A program made the position numbers and the translations under genes. From the NCBI GenBank assembly GCA_020050375.1, contig JAGVKR010000493.1:1-5805 (forward strand): DNA of 5,805 nucleotides, read 5' to 3'. Below are positions 4,144 to 5,805 of this stretch, one piece after another. This DNA is from Planctomycetales bacterium. GTDB taxonomy: Bacteria > Planctomycetota > Planctomycetia > Planctomycetales > Planctomycetaceae. Below the pieces are notes generated by a model. It was not told the origin of the DNA, ran no database searches, and saw nothing but the letters and a program-made list of their open reading frames with translations. How positions within the stretch are numbered: position 1 is the stretch's first letter; each line of letters starts with the position of its first letter.

Positions 4144-5805
4144 AGCAGCGGAATCCGCAGCTTCCCGAGACTGGCTGGAGTGGTGGGTGACGGCCCTCAC
4201 CGCGACCGTGATCTTTTCCCGATTGCTGACGCCGACCGAAGGGGCCCCTCTGGGGGAGACCCTCTGGATCGTGCAGCTCACGCTGTTGACCCTGCTCGTG
4301 TGGATCTTCGCGAGATATCGGGCGGGCTCCCTGGTCTTCCGCCTGGATGGGATCGATGGCGCGGTCGGCCTGCTGGTCCTCGGACAGCTCGTCTCGGCGG
4401 CGATCCATTTTTCGTCGGCCGACCGGCGGGCTCTCTGCAACATGGTCTGGGAATGGTGCGGCCTGCTGGCGACCTGGTTCCTGATTCGTCGCATCGCGGA
4501 CCGACCTGCGGAACGTCGCGGCCTGGTGTGGGGCCTCTTGTCGCTCGCGGTTGCGCTCGCCGGGCTGGGGCTGTGGCAGCACTATTTCTCGCTGGCCGAG
4601 ACGCGGCGCGAGGTCGCAAGAATGCGCGCCGATTGGGACAACCTCCAGTCGCAGGGAAGGCCGACCGATCTGCGGAAAGCGCAGGAGTGGGACCGGGACG
4701 AGCAGCGTCTGCGGTCCGAATTTGTCCGGCAGGGAATTCCGCTCGAGGAGGGAGCCCGACTCCTCTGGGACCAGCGAATCAATTCCAGCACCGAGCCATT
4801 CGCGGCGTTTGGTCTGGCGAATACGTTCGCAGGGCTGCTGGTTGTCGCGCTCGTTTTGTGGCTGGCGCTGTTGGCCGAGTTGATTGGCGGCCCGGCGCCG
4901 CGCGGTCGAATACTTGCCGCAGCAGGGGTGTCCGCGCTGATCGCGTTTTGTCTTTTGCTGACGAAGAGCCGCACGGCTTATGTCGGGCTCGCGGCCGGGT
5001 TGATCGTCGGTCTGGTCGGTTGGCGCGGTCTCGTGCCGTCGCGAAAGCTCTGGTTGTACGGGGGGATTGTCGTCGCCGGTCTGGCGACGCTGGTGGTGAC
5101 GGCAGCGCTCACGGGCGCGGTCGATCGGCTGGTCGTCGACGAATCGTTCAAGTCGCTCCGCTATCGCGGGGAGTATTGGATCGGCACATGGCGAATGATG
5201 ACCGACGACTGGCTCCGCTGGCTGACGGGAGTGGGCCCGGGAAATTTTCGCGCCTACTACCTGGAGTACAAGCTGCCGGAATCGAGCGAAGAGATTGCCG
5301 ATCCGCATAATCTTTTCCTGGATGTCTGGGCCGGCGGCGGAATGCTCGCCGTGGGGGGCCTGCTGATGTCGCTGGCCGCGGGCCTGATGCCGCTCGTGCG
5401 AAACTGCCAGCCGGTCGCGCCGCCGGAGATCATTCCGGAAACAAACCGACGAAAGTCATCCGGCAAGTCGGGGAGTCCCCGACGATTCGAAGCGGTTCCG
5501 ATCGGTGGCCTCCTGGCGTTCGTCAGCGTTTATTTGTTTGGGGGGACGTTTGACGAACGGGTGATCCCTCTGTTCTTCGGCGCGGTGGTCGCCGCGGCCG
5601 TGGCGATTCCGCTGCGCCGGCTGGACCTTCCGGCATCAGTTTATGCGGCGGGATTCGGGGCGCTGGCGGTCCATCTTCTGGGGGCTGGGGGGATCGCGAT
5701 GCCGGCCATCACACAGACCTACTTGTGGCTGGTCGCGTTCGGAACGGCCGGTTGCCGGCTGCCGGTCTGGTCCCGCGAAACCGATTCGTCCGGGGTCGCG
5801 TTCGT
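4130..5805 (+). CDS. O-antigen ligase/polymerase family membrane protein (Wzy_C type), C-terminus outside window
   Basis: The frame runs from ATG 4130 to the window edge with no stop (558 complete codons). The protein is polytopic: hydrophobic segments lie at about 17-34, 44-62, 76-94, 104-121, 131-149, 226-250, 260-278, 285-299, 307-328, 401-424, 456-471, 478-495, 503-522 and 526-541. The Wzy_C signature is clear at 342-403: SLRYRGEYWIGTWRMM, then LTGVGPGNFRAYYLEY, then DPHNLFLDVWAGGG. It includes the conserved Arg (344/346), G.GPGNF and the catalytic-type His393 in the large periplasmic loop. Such proteins polymerise lipid-linked repeats, ligate glycan to lipid A, or transfer it to protein. 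Which one applies cannot be read here. A charged 65-residue insert (about 157-221, many Arg/Glu/Asp, helical character) precedes RINSSTEPFAAFGLANTFAG. A second hydrophilic loop (425-455) contains KSSGKSGSPRR, encoded partly by a perfect palindrome. The start overlaps the end of the WecA-like gene by 14 bp, consistent with translational coupling, and has no clear Shine-Dalgarno. Confidence 0.88.
   Translation, partial: MPNAKAAESAASRDWLEWWVTALTATVIFSRLLTPTEGAPLGETLWIVQLTLLTLLVWIFARYRAGSLVFRLDGIDGAVGLLVLGQLVSAAIHFSSADRRALCNMVWEWCGLLATWFLIRRIADRPAERRGLVWGLLSLAVALAGLGLWQHYFSLAETRREVARMRADWDNLQSQGRPTDLRKAQEWDRDEQRLRSEFVRQGIPLEEGARLLWDQRINSSTEPFAAFGLANTFAGLLVVALVLWLALLAELIGGPAPRGRILAAAGVSALIAFCLLLTKSRTAYVGLAAGLIVGLVGWRGLVPSRKLWLYGGIVVAGLATLVVTAALTGAVDRLVVDESFKSLRYRGEYWIGTWRMMTDDWLRWLTGVGPGNFRAYYLEYKLPESSEEIADPHNLFLDVWAGGGMLAVGGLLMSLAAGLMPLVRNCQPVAPPEIIPETNRRKSSGKSGSPRRFEAVPIGGLLAFVSVYLFGGTFDERVIPLFFGAVVAAAVAIPLRRLDLPASVYAAGFGALAVHLLGAGGIAMPAITQTYLWLVAFGTAGCRLPVWSRETDSSGVAF
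5467..5483. repeat. Perfect 17-bp palindrome inside the ligase gene
   Basis: GTCGGGGA-G-TCCCCGAC has two exact 8-bp arms around one base. It encodes about residues 446-452 in the Lys/Ser/Arg-rich loop between membrane segments. In mRNA the loop would need at least three bases, leaving a 7-bp, mostly GC stem. It might be a small mobile palindrome tolerated in a loop, or a chance inverted repeat. Confidence 0.45.

Noticed and set aside
3508..4494. Antisense open frame (328 codons) across the WecA-like gene
   Set aside because: Arg/Gln/His-rich sequence without domain features, opposite a gene with all family motifs intact.
4067..5308. Long antisense open frame (413 codons)
   Set aside because: Composition is Arg/Gln/Pro-rich low complexity with no recognisable motif, antisense to the WecA-like and ligase genes. 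It is a shadow of their codon pattern.
4180..5310. Long open frame on the plus strand in a second reading frame (376 codons)
   Set aside because: It lies inside the membrane protein starting at 4130, is Arg/Gly/Ala-rich without domains, and arises from GC-rich codon use. The 4130 frame has membrane segments and the Wzy_C motif.

Overview
The window looks like chromosomal DNA of a GC-rich planctomycete (probably Planctomycetaceae or a close relative). This is an inference. It rests on the style of the proteins (a RecA with a Lys/Pro/Ala-rich leader, an HtrA-like protease opening, a planctomycete-type polymerase/ligase), on sparse Shine-Dalgarno sequences, and on intergenic DNA that is AT-richer and repeat-bearing between GC-rich genes. 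No phylogenetic marker search was possible.

Left part (1-2767), all on the minus strand and read right to left: a stand-alone DUF971 (GBBH-like N-terminal, zinc-site) protein, a CYTH-fold protein of the class IV adenylate cyclase (CyaB) type, recA, and the beginning of an exported HtrA/DegP-like serine protease whose remainder lies beyond position 1. DUF971 and cyaB-like are close together. A 17-codon frame bridges them and may couple their translation. recA has its own 155-bp leader with a Shine-Dalgarno sequence, a GC hairpin and a perfect 7-bp dyad overlapping a -35-like box, so it is probably controlled separately. Between recA and the protease lies a 115-bp near-palindromic AT-rich element. 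Its core forms a long hairpin followed by a U-rich tail on the recA transcript, so it may serve as the recA terminator.

Middle (2768-3027): a 260-bp divergent intergenic region with an 80-bp purine-rich tract containing about 8-bp AAGAG repeats, a possible promoter for the rightward genes, and an 8-bp inverted repeat. I see no gene in it.

Right part (3028-5805), plus strand: a polyprenyl-phosphate sugar-1-phosphate transferase (WecA/TagO/MraY superfamily) overlaps by 14 bp an O-antigen ligase/polymerase-type (Wzy_C) membrane protein that runs off the window. The first would load a sugar phosphate onto the lipid carrier. The second would polymerise or transfer the finished glycan. Together they suggest a surface polysaccharide operon continuing to the right.

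I found no mobile element with a transposase, no CRISPR array, no tRNA or rRNA, and no convincing new defence or biosynthetic system. The most interesting items are small: the palindromic element behind recA, the recA dyad operator, the mini-ORF before the CYTH gene, the purine repeat tract, and a perfect palindrome inside a loop of the ligase gene.
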